Positions 46,780 to 54,543 of a DNA stretch of 64,000 nt are shown piece by piece (the stretch's first letter is position 1; the number at the start of each line of letters is the position of its first letter). The stretch lies in assembly GCA_026003195.1 (NCBI GenBank), contig BPGU01000001.1, positions 1,163,398-1,227,397 of the forward strand. Direction: 5' to 3'. The notes under the pieces were generated by a model. The model saw only the letters and a list, made by a program, of their open reading frames with translations, searched no databases and was not told the origin of the DNA. Made by a program: the position numbers and the translations under genes. This DNA is from Armatimonadota bacterium. GTDB taxonomy: Bacteria; Armatimonadota; HRBIN16.

Positions 46780-48134
46780 TCCTGCGAGCCGAATGGGTGC
46801 TGCCTGTCGCCCGAGAACCGATTGAACAGGGCGAGGTGGTCATTCAAAACGGGGTGATCGTGGACGTGCGCGTGCGTTCGGGCACACGCGGTGGCGCGGA
46901 CGTGTTCGACTTCGGTGAAGCAGTCATCCTGCCCGGGCTGGTGGACGTACATACCCACCTCGAACTGACCGCCCTGCGGGGCGCAGTGGAAGACCTGCCC
47001 TTCTTCGAGTGGATACGCCGACTGGTGAACCTGAAAGGGTTGCTGTCGGAGCAGGAGTGGCGCGAATCTGCCCTGTGGGGCGCTCTGGAGGCAGCGGCAT
47101 CGGGCATTACCACTGTGGCAGATACCACCGACTCGGGCGCTTCCGTGCACGCCCTGCTGCAGGTGGGCTTGCGTGGGCGCGTGTATCAGGAGGTGTTCGC
47201 CGTGCAGCCCGACCGGTCCGCCCGCCAGACGCTGAGCGAACTGGAAGACCGGATGCAGTGGCACCATCGCGCCACACGTGGCACGCTGGTGGAGGTAGGC
47301 ATCGCCCCGCACACGCTGTACACCGTCCGTCCAGAGGTCATGACCGCCCTGCGTGAATACACTCGCGAGAAAGGCTATCCCGTGTGCATCCACGCCGCCG
47401 AATCGAGCGATGAGGTCGCCCTGCTGCAGGAGGGCACAGGCAAGTTCGCGCAGATGTACGCGGAACGAGACATCGCCTGGCAGACGCCGGGCAAGCATCC
47501 GATAGACATCCTGCACGAGCAGGGCTGGCTGGAGCCGAACACCTTGCTGGTACACGCGGTGCAAACCGATTCGCGTCATGCAGAGGTCTTTGCCTCCACC
47601 GGTACCGCCATCGCCCATTGCCCGCAGTCCAACGCCAAGCTGTACAACGGCATCGCGCCGCTGGGCGAGTGGCTGGCGCAGGGGGTGAAGGTCGGTCTGG
47701 GCACCGACAGCGTGGTGAGCAACAACACGCTGGACATGTTCGCCGAGATGCGCAGTGCGGTGATGCTGCAGAGGGCAGTGCGTGGGGTGGACTCGTGCCT
47801 GAGCGCACGCAGGGCGCTGGAGCTGGCAACAGCAGGCGGGGCGAACGCGCTGGGCATGGCAGAGCGCATCGGCACACTGGAGCCGGGCAAACAGGCAGAC
47901 CTGTGCGTGGTGTCGCTGGAGGGCGCGCACACCTTCCCCGTGTACGACCCGTACGCCGCGCTGGTGTTTTCCGCCCGCGCCTCTGACGTGGTGATGACAA
48001 TGGTGGCGGGCAAAATCATCTACCAGCGGGGTGAGCATCCCCTGCTGCGCGAGCCGGTGCAGAACCTGCGCGAACGGCTCCGTCGCACCGCGCGCCGCGT
48101 CCGGCAAGCGCTGAGTGGCGATGGAACTGGATAG
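46776..48134 (+). CDS. Amidohydrolase, aminodeoxyfutalosine/MTA-SAH deaminase-like
   Basis: About 452 residues of a metal-dependent deaminase. Metal ligands: HxH in GLVDVHTHLEL, H in CIHAAES, H in LLVHAVQTDS, and D in VGLGTDSVVSNNTLDMFAEMRSAV. The layout is that of the SsnA/MtaD/aminofutalosine deaminase group. Because mqnA and an mqnP-like gene are encoded 0.7-2.4 kb away, deamination of aminodeoxyfutalosine in menaquinone synthesis is a good hypothesis, but MTA/SAH or guanine deamination cannot be excluded by sequence alone. Start GTG 46776 overlaps the pseudopilin stop by 4 bases. The end overlaps the aldolase gene. Confidence 0.88.
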   Translation: MILRAEWVLPVAREPIEQGEVVIQNGVIVDVRVRSGTRGGADVFDFGEAVILPGLVDVHTHLELTALRGAVEDLPFFEWIRRLVNLKGLLSEQEWRESALWGALEAAASGITTVADTTDSGASVHALLQVGLRGRVYQEVFAVQPDRSARQTLSELEDRMQWHHRATRGTLVEVGIAPHTLYTVRPEVMTALREYTREKGYPVCIHAAESSDEVALLQEGTGKFAQMYAERDIAWQTPGKHPIDILHEQGWLEPNTLLVHAVQTDSRHAEVFASTGTAIAHCPQSNAKLYNGIAPLGEWLAQGVKVGLGTDSVVSNNTLDMFAEMRSAVMLQRAVRGVDSCLSARRALELATAGGANALGMAERIGTLEPGKQADLCVVSLEGAHTFPVYDPYAALVFSARASDVVMTMVAGKIIYQRGEHPLLREPVQNLRERLRRTARRVRQALSGDGTG

Positions 48135-48753
48135 CCTGCGACAGCAACTGTGTGAGATCGGACGCTATCTCGGCGAGCGCGGGCTGGCATGGGGTACCTC
48201 GGGCAACATCAGCCTGCGCGTGGACGAGCAACGCTTCCTCATCTCCGCCTCTGGGGCGTGGCTGGGCAAACTGGTACCCGAACAGACCGCCCTGTGCTCG
48301 CTGCACGATGACGGGTTCACCGGGGCAAAGCCTTCGATAGAAACGCCGATGCACCGCGCCATCTACCGCGTGCGTCCCGAGGCACAGGTGGTAGTGCATG
48401 TCTCGCCTCCCTACAGTACGCTCGTCGCCTGCTCGGAGATGGAAGTGCCCACCGACCTGAACATCGAGAACATCTTCTACCTGGGGCGCATTGCCCGCGT
48501 GCCCTTCATCCACCCGGGCACGCAACAGCTCGCCGACGCCGTGGGCGAAGCGGTGCGCGAACACGAGACGATCATCCTGTCCAATCACGGCGTCATCACC
48601 TTCCACCAGTCCATCCCCGACGTGCTGATGCGGGTGGAGTCCTTTGAGATGAGCTGCCGCATCCTCGTGATGGCACGCATGGCGAACCTCCCGCTGCACC
48701 ATCTGCCGATGGACATGGTGGAACAGTTACGGGGCGGCTACAGGCGGTCATAA
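48121..48753 (+). CDS. Class II aldolase/adducin-like protein with altered metal site
   Basis: About 210 residues. The fold is recognisable from LGERGLAWGTSGNISLRVDEQRFLISASG, KPSIETPMHRAIYRVRPEAQVVVHVSPPYSTLVA and IILSNHGVITFHQSIPD. In this family zinc is bound by three His, the first two as HxH. Here the motif is HVS (in VVVHVSPPYS), so the second ligand is Ser, while the third (SNHGV) is kept. Activity as an ordinary fuculose-phosphate-like aldolase or methylthioribulose-1-phosphate dehydratase is therefore doubtful. The start is ATG 48121; GTG 48115 is possible. The gene overlaps the amidohydrolase gene. Confidence 0.87.
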   Translation: MELDSLRQQLCEIGRYLGERGLAWGTSGNISLRVDEQRFLISASGAWLGKLVPEQTALCSLHDDGFTGAKPSIETPMHRAIYRVRPEAQVVVHVSPPYSTLVACSEMEVPTDLNIENIFYLGRIARVPFIHPGTQQLADAVGEAVREHETIILSNHGVITFHQSIPDVLMRVESFEMSCRILVMARMANLPLHHLPMDMVEQLRGGYRRS

Positions 48754-48819
48754 CCCTATTTCCGGCAAGATTCGCCCGATCTGCACTCGCAGGCTGGCAG
48801 TTCGTTAACTATCTCGCGG

Positions 48820-49587
48820 TTATCTTTGCTCAAGCCGTTCCAGCCTCCCTACCTCTTCCGCGAACCGCGCCAGCCCCTCCTCATGCGCGGGGGTCATGTC
48901 GTACTGCATGATGTCGCACAGGTAGTGCCGAACCAGCTCCTCCCCTGCCCCCAGACGCTCACTCTCCTGACGTACAACCTGCTCGACGTGCTCCAGTCCC
49001 CATTGCCGCGCTCGGAGCAGAGCCTCCACCAGCGACGGCGTGATGCGCTCCTGCCTGCCCAGCCACAGCGCCCACACGAACGGCAGTCCCGTCCACCGAT
49101 ACCACTCCTCACCTAGGTCGGCGACGGTCAGCCCCTCCGCACCTGCCAGCATACCCTGATCGCCGATGAGCAGAGCTGCGTCCGCCTGCCGGAGCATCGC
49201 CTCCAGATTGGGCGCGGCAGAGATATATTCCGGCTTCGCCTGCCACCATCGCGCGAACAACACCTGCACTAGCGCGGAGGAGGTCAACGAACTGGTATCC
49301 AGAGCCACCGAACGCACCCTTTCCAGAGGCACTTGGGAGAAGAGCCGGACGCTCCACACCTTGCCCGTGCTGGCGATGGCGATACGCGGCACCGCTCGCC
49401 AGTCCGGGTGGCGGAAGAGCTCAATGGAGGAGACCATCGCACACGCCACCTCGCCCGCTGCAACCATCCGCGCAAGACGCGACGGTACACCGTACACCAC
49501 CTTTATCCCGCGGTCTTCACCTTCGGGCGTGTGGAACCATGTGACCAGAGGCTTCGCATTCAGATACGGCACGCTACCGATAAGCAC
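48820..49587 (-). CDS. mqnA: Chorismate dehydratase MqnA (futalosine pathway)
   Basis: A 255-residue protein with a periplasmic-binding-like fold adapted to catalysis. It makes 3-enolpyruvyl-benzoate (3-[(1-carboxyvinyl)oxy]benzoate) from chorismate, the first step of futalosine-dependent menaquinone synthesis. Signature blocks are IGSVPYLNAKPLV, GVPSRLARMVAAGEVACAMVSSIELF, VALDTSSLTSSALVQVLF, AALLIGDQGM and DLGEEWYRWTGLPFVWALWLG. It lies 3 bases downstream of the UbiA-like gene on the same strand, so they form an operon. This places the organism among futalosine-type menaquinone producers. Confidence 0.95.
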   Translation of the reverse strand: MLIGSVPYLNAKPLVTWFHTPEGEDRGIKVVYGVPSRLARMVAAGEVACAMVSSIELFRHPDWRAVPRIAIASTGKVWSVRLFSQVPLERVRSVALDTSSLTSSALVQVLFARWWQAKPEYISAAPNLEAMLRQADAALLIGDQGMLAGAEGLTVADLGEEWYRWTGLPFVWALWLGRQERITPSLVEALLRARQWGLEHVEQVVRQESERLGAGEELVRHYLCDIMQYDMTPAHEEGLARFAEEVGRLERLEQR

Positions 49588-49590
49588 CCA

Positions 49591-50481
49591 TCACCTCCAG
49601 AAGAACCACCAGTCCGCGAGGGTACATGCGAAGAGCAGCACACTCACCCATCCGTTCAACGTGAAGAAGGCGAGGTTCACCCGGCTCAGGTCGCTGGGCT
49701 TCACCAGGCTCTGTTCGTAGGCGATGAGCGCAGCGGCTGCCACCACGCCCGCATCATATCCCCAGTGCAGGTTCGCTAGCCGTCCCACCACCAGCAACAA
49801 CACCACCATCCCCACATGCATCAGACGCGACAGCCACAGCGCACGTGCCTCACCCAGCGCCTGCGGCAGCGAGCGCAGACCAACCTGACGGTCAAACTGC
49901 ACGTCCTGCAGGCTATAGATGATGTCAAAGCCTGCCGTCCACAGCATCACCGCCAGCGACAGCAGGATGGGCACCACGTCGAACTGCCCGCGCACCGCCA
50001 GCCATGCTCCCACCGGCGCGATGCCCAGACTCAGCCCCAGCCACAGATGACTGAGGGCGGTGAACCGCTTGGTGTAGGAATAAGCGAGAATCCACAGCAG
50101 CGCTACCGGAGAGAGCGCAAAGCAGAGCGGGTTCAGCTGCCACGCCGCGAAGACAAACACCGCCGCCGATACCACGGTGAATAGCGCCACCTGCCCAACA
50201 GTGAGTATGCCACGGGGTAACGCACGGTTTGCCGTGCGGGGGTTGAGTGCATCGTAGCGCATATCGGCAATGCGGTTGAACGCCATCGCCGTGCTGCGCG
50301 CACCCACCATCGCCACCAGAATCCAGCCCAGCGTGCGCCACTCCGGTATCCCCCTTGCCGCCAGCAGGGCAGACAACAGCGCAAACGGCAGCGCAAACAC
50401 CGTATGCTCGAGCTTAATCATCTCCAGAATGATGAAGACCTTTTGCACCAGCCTGCTCACGATGTCCGCTGTCACCCCCAT
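49591..50481 (-). CDS. UbiA-family prenyltransferase, MqnP-like
   Basis: About 296 residues with eight or nine helices. The first Asp-rich motif is NRIADMRYDALNPRTANRALPRG and the second YSLQDVQFDRQVGLRSLPQALG, the two pyrophosphate/Mg2+ sites of UbiA enzymes. The start region MIKLEHTVFALPFALLSALLAARG is characteristic of the MqnP/UbiA subgroup found with mqn genes, which attaches a polyprenyl chain to the naphthoate precursor. The frame extends further upstream but without family similarity. A TATAAT box only 3 bases before ATG 50481 suggests a leaderless message starting at or just after it (GTG 50475 is in frame). Confidence 0.9.
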   Translation of the reverse strand: MGVTADIVSRLVQKVFIILEMIKLEHTVFALPFALLSALLAARGIPEWRTLGWILVAMVGARSTAMAFNRIADMRYDALNPRTANRALPRGILTVGQVALFTVVSAAVFVFAAWQLNPLCFALSPVALLWILAYSYTKRFTALSHLWLGLSLGIAPVGAWLAVRGQFDVVPILLSLAVMLWTAGFDIIYSLQDVQFDRQVGLRSLPQALGEARALWLSRLMHVGMVVLLLVVGRLANLHWGYDAGVVAAAALIAYEQSLVKPSDLSRVNLAFFTLNGWVSVLLFACTLADWWFFWR

Positions 50482-50484
50482 GCC

Positions 50485-50490
50485 ATTATA
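50485..50490 (-). promoter_or_regulatory. -10 box for the mqnP-mqnA operon
   Basis: Minus-strand TATAAT (50490-50485) immediately before ATG 50481. If used, the transcript begins at or slightly inside the coding region. Confidence 0.55.
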
Positions 50491-50559
50491 CCCCGATCGA
50501 CATGCAGGAAAACACGCCCCTTCGCGACGAATGTACAGGAGAAACCCAAATCCACAGGG

Positions 50560-50766
50560 ATGAACACCATGCATGAGCACGATACACCACCCAGACGCAT
50601 CCTCTGCCCACGCTGTCGGTTGTATGACCGCAAGCGGCGTCGTTGCACAATAGGTAAAGTGAACCCCCGCACCAAGCTGGACACCTACGAAACCGCGCGG
50701 GTGCTAGGGGTACGGGCTCTGTGCGCCCTGAACCTGTACCGAGACCAGCTGCTCTCCGGTAAATAA
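50560..50766 (+). CDS. Small basic zinc-knuckle protein, unknown
   Basis: About 68 residues, with RRILCPRCRLYDRKRRRCTIGKVNPRTKLDT: a CxxC pair plus a further Cys in a very basic stretch. The C-terminal half is helical (ARVLGVRALCALNLYRDQLLSGK). It could bind nucleic acid or metal. It is divergent from the mqnP gene with a short intergenic gap; start ATG 50560 or 50569. No family recognised. Confidence 0.6.
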   Translation: MNTMHEHDTPPRRILCPRCRLYDRKRRRCTIGKVNPRTKLDTYETARVLGVRALCALNLYRDQLLSGK

Positions 50767-50770
50767 CAAA

Positions 50771-50806
50771 TGCGTCACTACGCAGCTCGCATCTGCGCAG
50801 GACGCA
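50771..50806 (-). terminator. Hairpin terminator of the first PEP-CTERM-like gene
   Basis: Between two convergent genes, TGCGTC (50771-50776) pairs with GACGCA (50801-50806) and the inner CGCAG (50781-50785) with CTGCG (50793-50797). On the minus strand it is followed by TTTGTTATTT, suiting the gene at 50873-51697. Confidence 0.55.
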
Positions 50807-50872
50807 TCTGTCGTTCGCTTCCGTTATTCCTTTGTGCTTCAGAAAGGCAGGGAAGTGTGAGACACTGAGACG

Positions 50873-51697
50873 TTATGCCCTTCGGCGGCGCAGCAGCGCC
50901 AGCGCAGGCACCCCGCTCAGGAACAGCATCCACGTCGAGGCGTCGGGAATGACCGACGCAAACACCACGAAGTCCTGATAGTCTCCGTCGAATGAGGTGC
51001 TCTCCACCGTCACGTCCTCTACCCCGATGTAATACGACTGGTTCTTCGCCACCTCAAAGAAGGCGAAGTGCTGAACCGTCTGGTCCGCTGCCTGCGTGTT
51101 CAAACTGGACTGCGAGAACCAAGCCCACTTGGCAGTGCTAGGGTTGTTCTTGTCCTCCGTCGCCAGATACCAGCCGAAGTCCTGCCACGGTGGAGTGAAG
51201 GTCTTGATAGCACCTGCGGTATCACCACCGACGAACAGGCGCACGTGGTTTGCCGAAGAAGGAGTGAGCAGGGTATCCTTGTTGACCGCCACGTCTTTCT
51301 TGTAGATGCCGAAGTAGTTGTAGTCATCCAGCCCTGCCACCTCGATACGGATGGCTGCCCAGTTCGGGTCGGTGGAGGTGAAGTAGATGTTCAAATCTCC
51401 AGCCGAAGAGCTGCCAACGTAAGGATAGGCGACACCAGGCGAACTGGTAGAGTTCCAAAACGCACCTGTCTTGGCAATCCAGTTGCCGATGTTGCCGGGT
51501 TTGGTAAAGTCCTTGGACTTGCCATCCCAGTAGGGGTCTTCATCTTCGTTGGCATCCCCAACTAGGGTTTGGCTTCCAGCGGTACCACCGTTCCACGTTT
51601 GCGTTGTACTCACGCTGGGCTGCAGCGTCAACGCCTGTGCCGTGCCCACTGCCAGTGCCAGACCGGCTACCAGCGCGAACAGTACGAACCTTTTCAT
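50873..51697 (-). CDS. PEP-CTERM-like sorted surface protein, tandem copy 1
   Basis: A 274-residue secreted protein with a signal peptide (KRFVLFALVAGLALAVGTAQA), a beta-rich body of unknown fold (e.g. WIAKTGAFWNSTSSPGVAYPYVGSSSAG) and a C-terminal sorting signal: VIPDASTWMLFLSGVPALALLRRRRA. The signal has the layout of PEP-CTERM (short motif, hydrophobic helix, Arg cluster) but with PDAS in place of PEP. In other bacteria exosortase cleaves and anchors such proteins. The start ATG 51697 follows GGAGGG. A sigma-54 promoter lies 63 bases upstream. It is about 95% identical to the copy at 52666-53490 (14 differences by hand count). Confidence 0.85.
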   Translation of the reverse strand: MKRFVLFALVAGLALAVGTAQALTLQPSVSTTQTWNGGTAGSQTLVGDANEDEDPYWDGKSKDFTKPGNIGNWIAKTGAFWNSTSSPGVAYPYVGSSSAGDLNIYFTSTDPNWAAIRIEVAGLDDYNYFGIYKKDVAVNKDTLLTPSSANHVRLFVGGDTAGAIKTFTPPWQDFGWYLATEDKNNPSTAKWAWFSQSSLNTQAADQTVQHFAFFEVAKNQSYYIGVEDVTVESTSFDGDYQDFVVFASVIPDASTWMLFLSGVPALALLRRRRA

Positions 51698-51759
51698 TCC
51701 TTTCCCTCCTTTTCGCAGTTTTCTGGGGGCTGCGAGTCCCCCTGCTATCCCATATATAA

Positions 51760-51775
51760 TGCAAGAAGCGTGCCA
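51760..51775 (-). promoter_or_regulatory. Sigma-54 (-24/-12) promoter of tandem copy 1
   Basis: Minus strand: TGGCAC-GCTTC-TTGCA, a perfect match to the TGGCAC-N5-TTGCW consensus, followed by TTATATATGGG. The expected start site is ~50 bases before the ATG. The same arrangement precedes the two other PEP-CTERM-like genes. Confidence 0.88.
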
Positions 51776-51805
51776 CAGGCGGGGATCGAGAACCTGAGAA
51801 GGCAC

Positions 51806-51820
51806 ATTTTTATGAAAAAT
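51806..51820. promoter_or_regulatory. AT-rich dyad upstream of sigma-54 promoter 1
   Basis: ATTTTT-ATG-AAAAAT, a 6-bp inverted repeat 30 bases upstream of the -24 element. Similar dyads lie at the same distance before the other two sigma-54 promoters. Confidence 0.55.
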
Positions 51821-52145
51821 TGTCAAGGTCAACTCGATATATTGCCTGTAATGAGTGATGTAATACATTACAAGTAGATAGAGGGAGCTATAGTAATCTG
51901 TCAAGCGTTCATCTCGTCAACGGTTATGCTCCGCCACAATCCAGGTGTCATGGCGAGCGCGAGCGAAGCCATCTCCTGCGCCAGAGCAACCTTATCCCCG
52001 TCCCCTCTTATGAGAAGAGGGGTGATTGCGGTTCCCCATTCCCCCACAGAGAAAGGGGATAAGGGACGAGGGTGAGACACCAACGGCTCGGCAGGAGCCT
52101 CGCCCTCCACAGGGAGAGAACAAGGATCATGCTTGCATAGTAGTC

Positions 52146-52253
52146 TGTCAGAACTTTTTCTTAAAATGTTGGTGTTGTCTCAGCGATTGAAAATCGCAGG
52201 CAACATCCCGCGAAACCTGCTCACGCAGGTTATCCACCCCCGAAGGGGGTTTT
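52146..52253. repeat. About 108-base structured intergenic repeat, copy B
   Basis: It follows copy A (45171-45279) base for base with about a quarter of positions changed, mostly in the first 45 bases. Conserved are GCGATTGAAAATCGC, the near-palindrome AACCTGCTCACGCAGGTT (one base off the perfect copy A form), and CCCCCGAAGGGGGTTTT. Confidence 0.8.
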
Positions 52254-52618
52254 GTCCACATTGCCCGCGACTTCCAGTCGCCGGGTGGTCTATGGCAACT
52301 TTGACGCTTGAAGGACTACTAGTGGTCGCTTGTCTAGCATGATTCTCGCTTTTACCCTGTGAGGGGCGAGGCTCCTGCTGAGACTCTGTGTCATGGCGAG
52401 GATGCGCTAGCATCCGAAGCCATCCCCTTTGTGAGCGCAGGAGATTACTCCGCCGCTTCGCGGCTCGCAAGGACACATCGGTCGCGACGGAGAGCAATGT
52501 TTGACAAAATGGGGGATGGACAAATAATGGAAAATGCGCCGATAGGCAGTTTCTCACTGCAGCACGGCGCATTCTCACAGGTTGGTACTTCTGGTTAGCC
52601 GGTCTGTTTTTCGGAGAA

Positions 52619-52654
52619 GGGAAAACCTGCGGTGGGCACATCGCAGGTCTTCCC
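52619..52654 (-). terminator. Hairpin after tandem copy 2
   Basis: A 13-bp stem (52619-52631 with 52642-52654, one mismatch) 11 bases after the stop of the second gene on the minus strand. The following T-run is weak (TTCTCCG), so termination is probable but not certain. Confidence 0.5.
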
Positions 52655-52665
52655 GTGTCGTTCAC

Positions 52666-53490
52666 CTATCCTCTTCGGCGGCGCAGCAGCGCCAGCGCAG
52701 GCACCCCGCTCAGGAACAGCATCCACGTCGAGGCGTCGGGAATGACCGACGCAAACACCACGAAGTCCTGATAGTCTCTGTCGAATGAGGTGCTCTCCAC
52801 CGTCATGTCCTCTACCCCGATGTAATACGACTGGTTCTTCGCCACCTCAAAGAAGGCGAAGTGCTGAACCGTCTTGTCCGCTGTCTTCGTGTTCAAACTG
52901 GACTGCGAGAACCAAGCCCACTTGGCAGTGCCAGGGTTGTCCTCGTCCTCCGTCGCCAGATACCAGCCGAAGTCCTGCCACGGCGGAGTGAAGATCTTGA
53001 TAGCACCTGCGGTATCACCACCGACGAACAGGCGCACGTGGTTTGCCGAAGAAGGAGTGAGCAGGGTATCCTTGTTGACCGCCACGTCTTTCTTGTAGAT
53101 GCCGAAGTAGTTGTAGTCATCCAGCCCTGCCACCTCGATACGGATGGCTGCCCAGTTCGGGTCGGTGGAGGTGAAGTAGATGTTCAAATCTCCAGCCGAA
53201 GAGCTGCCAACGTAAGGATAGGCGACACCAGGCGAACTGGTAGAGTTCCAAAACGCACCTGTCTTGGCAATCCAGTTGCCGATGTTGCCGGGTTTGGTAA
53301 AGTCCTTGGACTTGCCATCCCAGTAGGGGTCTTCATCTTCGTTGGCATCCCCAACTAGGGTTTGGCTTCCAGCGGTACCACCGTTCCACGTTTGCGTTGT
53401 ACTCACGCTGGGCTGCAGCGTCAACGCCTGTGCCGTGCCCACTGCCAGTGCCAGACCGGCTACCAGCATGACGATAAGGAACCGTTTCAT
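52666..53490 (-). CDS. PEP-CTERM-like sorted surface protein, tandem copy 2
   Basis: A 274-residue paralog of the copy at 50873-51697. Differences cluster in the signal peptide (residues 5-8) and the second half (DEDNPGTAK for DKNNPSTAK, KTADKT for QAADQT, DMTV for DVTV, DRDY for DGDY, final G for A). The middle, about 470 bases, appears identical at DNA level. The sorting signal is VIPDASTWMLFLSGVPALALLRRRRG. GGGAGGG precedes ATG 53490 and a sigma-54 promoter is 63 bases upstream. It is followed by a hairpin. Function unknown; probably an extracellular matrix or surface layer component. Confidence 0.85.
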   Translation of the reverse strand: MKRFLIVMLVAGLALAVGTAQALTLQPSVSTTQTWNGGTAGSQTLVGDANEDEDPYWDGKSKDFTKPGNIGNWIAKTGAFWNSTSSPGVAYPYVGSSSAGDLNIYFTSTDPNWAAIRIEVAGLDDYNYFGIYKKDVAVNKDTLLTPSSANHVRLFVGGDTAGAIKIFTPPWQDFGWYLATEDEDNPGTAKWAWFSQSSLNTKTADKTVQHFAFFEVAKNQSYYIGVEDMTVESTSFDRDYQDFVVFASVIPDASTWMLFLSGVPALALLRRRRG

Positions 53491-53552
53491 GTTCACTTCC
53501 CTCCCTTTCGTGCATTCAGGGGCTGCGAGTACCCCTTCCAACCTATATATAA

Positions 53553-53568
53553 TGCAAGATTCGTGCCA
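53553..53568 (-). promoter_or_regulatory. Sigma-54 (-24/-12) promoter of tandem copy 2
   Basis: Minus strand: TGGCAC-GAATC-TTGCA followed by TTATATATAGG. It is a perfect consensus match and in the same position relative to the start codon as in copy 1. Confidence 0.88.
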
Positions 53569-53595
53569 TAGAAGGGGTTGTGGGGGTATTCGGGC

Positions 53596-53614
53596 AAAAA
53601 TTTTCGAAATTTTT
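53596..53614. promoter_or_regulatory. AT-rich dyad upstream of sigma-54 promoter 2
   Basis: AAAAATTT-TCG-AAATTTTT, a perfect 8-bp inverted repeat 27 bases upstream of the -24 box. Confidence 0.6.
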
Positions 53615-53687
53615 TCTGACTACGGTTCCGCAAGGGTGTTTCCGATAATTTGAGCAGATGTGCTATAATCGTCCGCAGGTGGAGAAA

Positions 53688-54458
53688 ATGGCGCAGGGTC
53701 CCAACAACCAGCACCACGCGGTGGTGGTCATTCCGACCTACAACGAGCGGGAGAATCTGTCTGTGGTGTGCCAGCAGGTGCTGCAGGCAACAGGCGGGCA
53801 GGTGCACATCCTGGTTGTGGATGACAACTCGCCCGACGGCACCGGTCAGCTGGCGCACGAGCTGGCAACACAACACTCGCAAATCTACGTGCTGCACCGC
53901 GAGCGGAAAGGGGGATTGGGACGCGCCTACGTGGTGGGGTTCAAACAGGCACTGGATATGGGTTACCAGCTGATTGCCCAGATGGATGCCGACCTCTCGC
54001 ACGATCCCAAGGACCTGCCTGTACTGATCGAGCATACAGCGCATGCCGATGTAGTTATCGGCTCTCGCTACGTGCCCGGCGGAGATGTGGCAGACTGGTC
54101 GCGCTGGCGTTACTACCTCAGTCGCTACGCCAACATCTACGTCGAGCTGGTCACCGGCATACCGGTTATCGACGCCACCAGCGGCTACCGCTGCTGGAGA
54201 CGTCAGGTGTTAGAAGCCATCAGCCTGGATACTATTCGCTCCAACGGATACGCCTTCCAGATAGAGATGGCATATCGTGCTTATCGGCACGGTTTCCACA
54301 TTCAGGAAATCCCTATCGTCTTCACCGAGCGGCGCGCGGGCAGGTCCAAGTTGTCTCGAAAAGTCATCTGGGAGGCGATCTGGCTCCCCTGGAAACTGCG
54401 CTTTTCCCGAGCGCATCGCCCCTCCATCGCCGAACACAACCCCGTTCCTCCCCTTTGA
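53688..54458 (+). CDS. Polyprenol-monophosphomannose synthase-like GT2 (DPM1 type)
   Basis: About 256 residues. Motifs: AVVVIPTYNERENLSVV, LVVDDNSPDGTG, GLGRAYVVGFKQAL, LIAQMDADLSHDP (DxD metal site), VIGSRYVPGGDVADW, IDATSGYRCWRRQVL and EIPIVFTERRAGRSKLSRKV. These are diagnostic for DPM1-like enzymes that transfer mannose (or a similar sugar) from GDP-mannose to a polyprenyl phosphate. There are no C-terminal helices, so it is the soluble type. I start at ATG 53688, with GGTGGAG upstream and a TATAAT at 53664-53669. It may supply the GT39-like enzyme at 23.8-25.7 kb. Confidence 0.93.
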   Translation: MAQGPNNQHHAVVVIPTYNERENLSVVCQQVLQATGGQVHILVVDDNSPDGTGQLAHELATQHSQIYVLHRERKGGLGRAYVVGFKQALDMGYQLIAQMDADLSHDPKDLPVLIEHTAHADVVIGSRYVPGGDVADWSRWRYYLSRYANIYVELVTGIPVIDATSGYRCWRRQVLEAISLDTIRSNGYAFQIEMAYRAYRHGFHIQEIPIVFTERRAGRSKLSRKVIWEAIWLPWKLRFSRAHRPSIAEHNPVPPL

Positions 54459-54543
54459 CATCTCCTCATTCCCGCGTTATAATGTGCATAGTAGTCATAG
54501 CAGCATTATATAACACTTTGCGAGGGGCAAGGAGGGTCCTATT

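Larger units (their letters stand above)
51900..52665. repeat. Repeat-rich, non-coding spacer between the tandem genes
   Basis: No credible gene is seen. It holds inverted and direct copies of elements found elsewhere: a 22-base element at 52087-52108 (inverted copy of 5774-5795), a near copy at 52363-52384, two copies of GTGTCATGGCGAG (51945 and 52388 regions) each followed by a CGAAGCCATC block, copy B of the 109-base repeat (52146-52253), and CCCCTCTTATGAGAAGAGGGG, a small hairpin near 52001-52022. Confidence 0.75.

Noticed and set aside
46743-48107. 454-residue open frame antisense to the amidohydrolase gene
   Set aside because: It mirrors a strongly supported enzyme gene; its composition (many His, Gln, Arg, Val) is typical of antisense frames in GC-rich DNA.
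51900-52665. Short open frames between the two PEP-CTERM-like genes
   Set aside because: They lie over hairpins and repeats, lack ribosome sites and have no protein features; the spacer is better explained as repeats.
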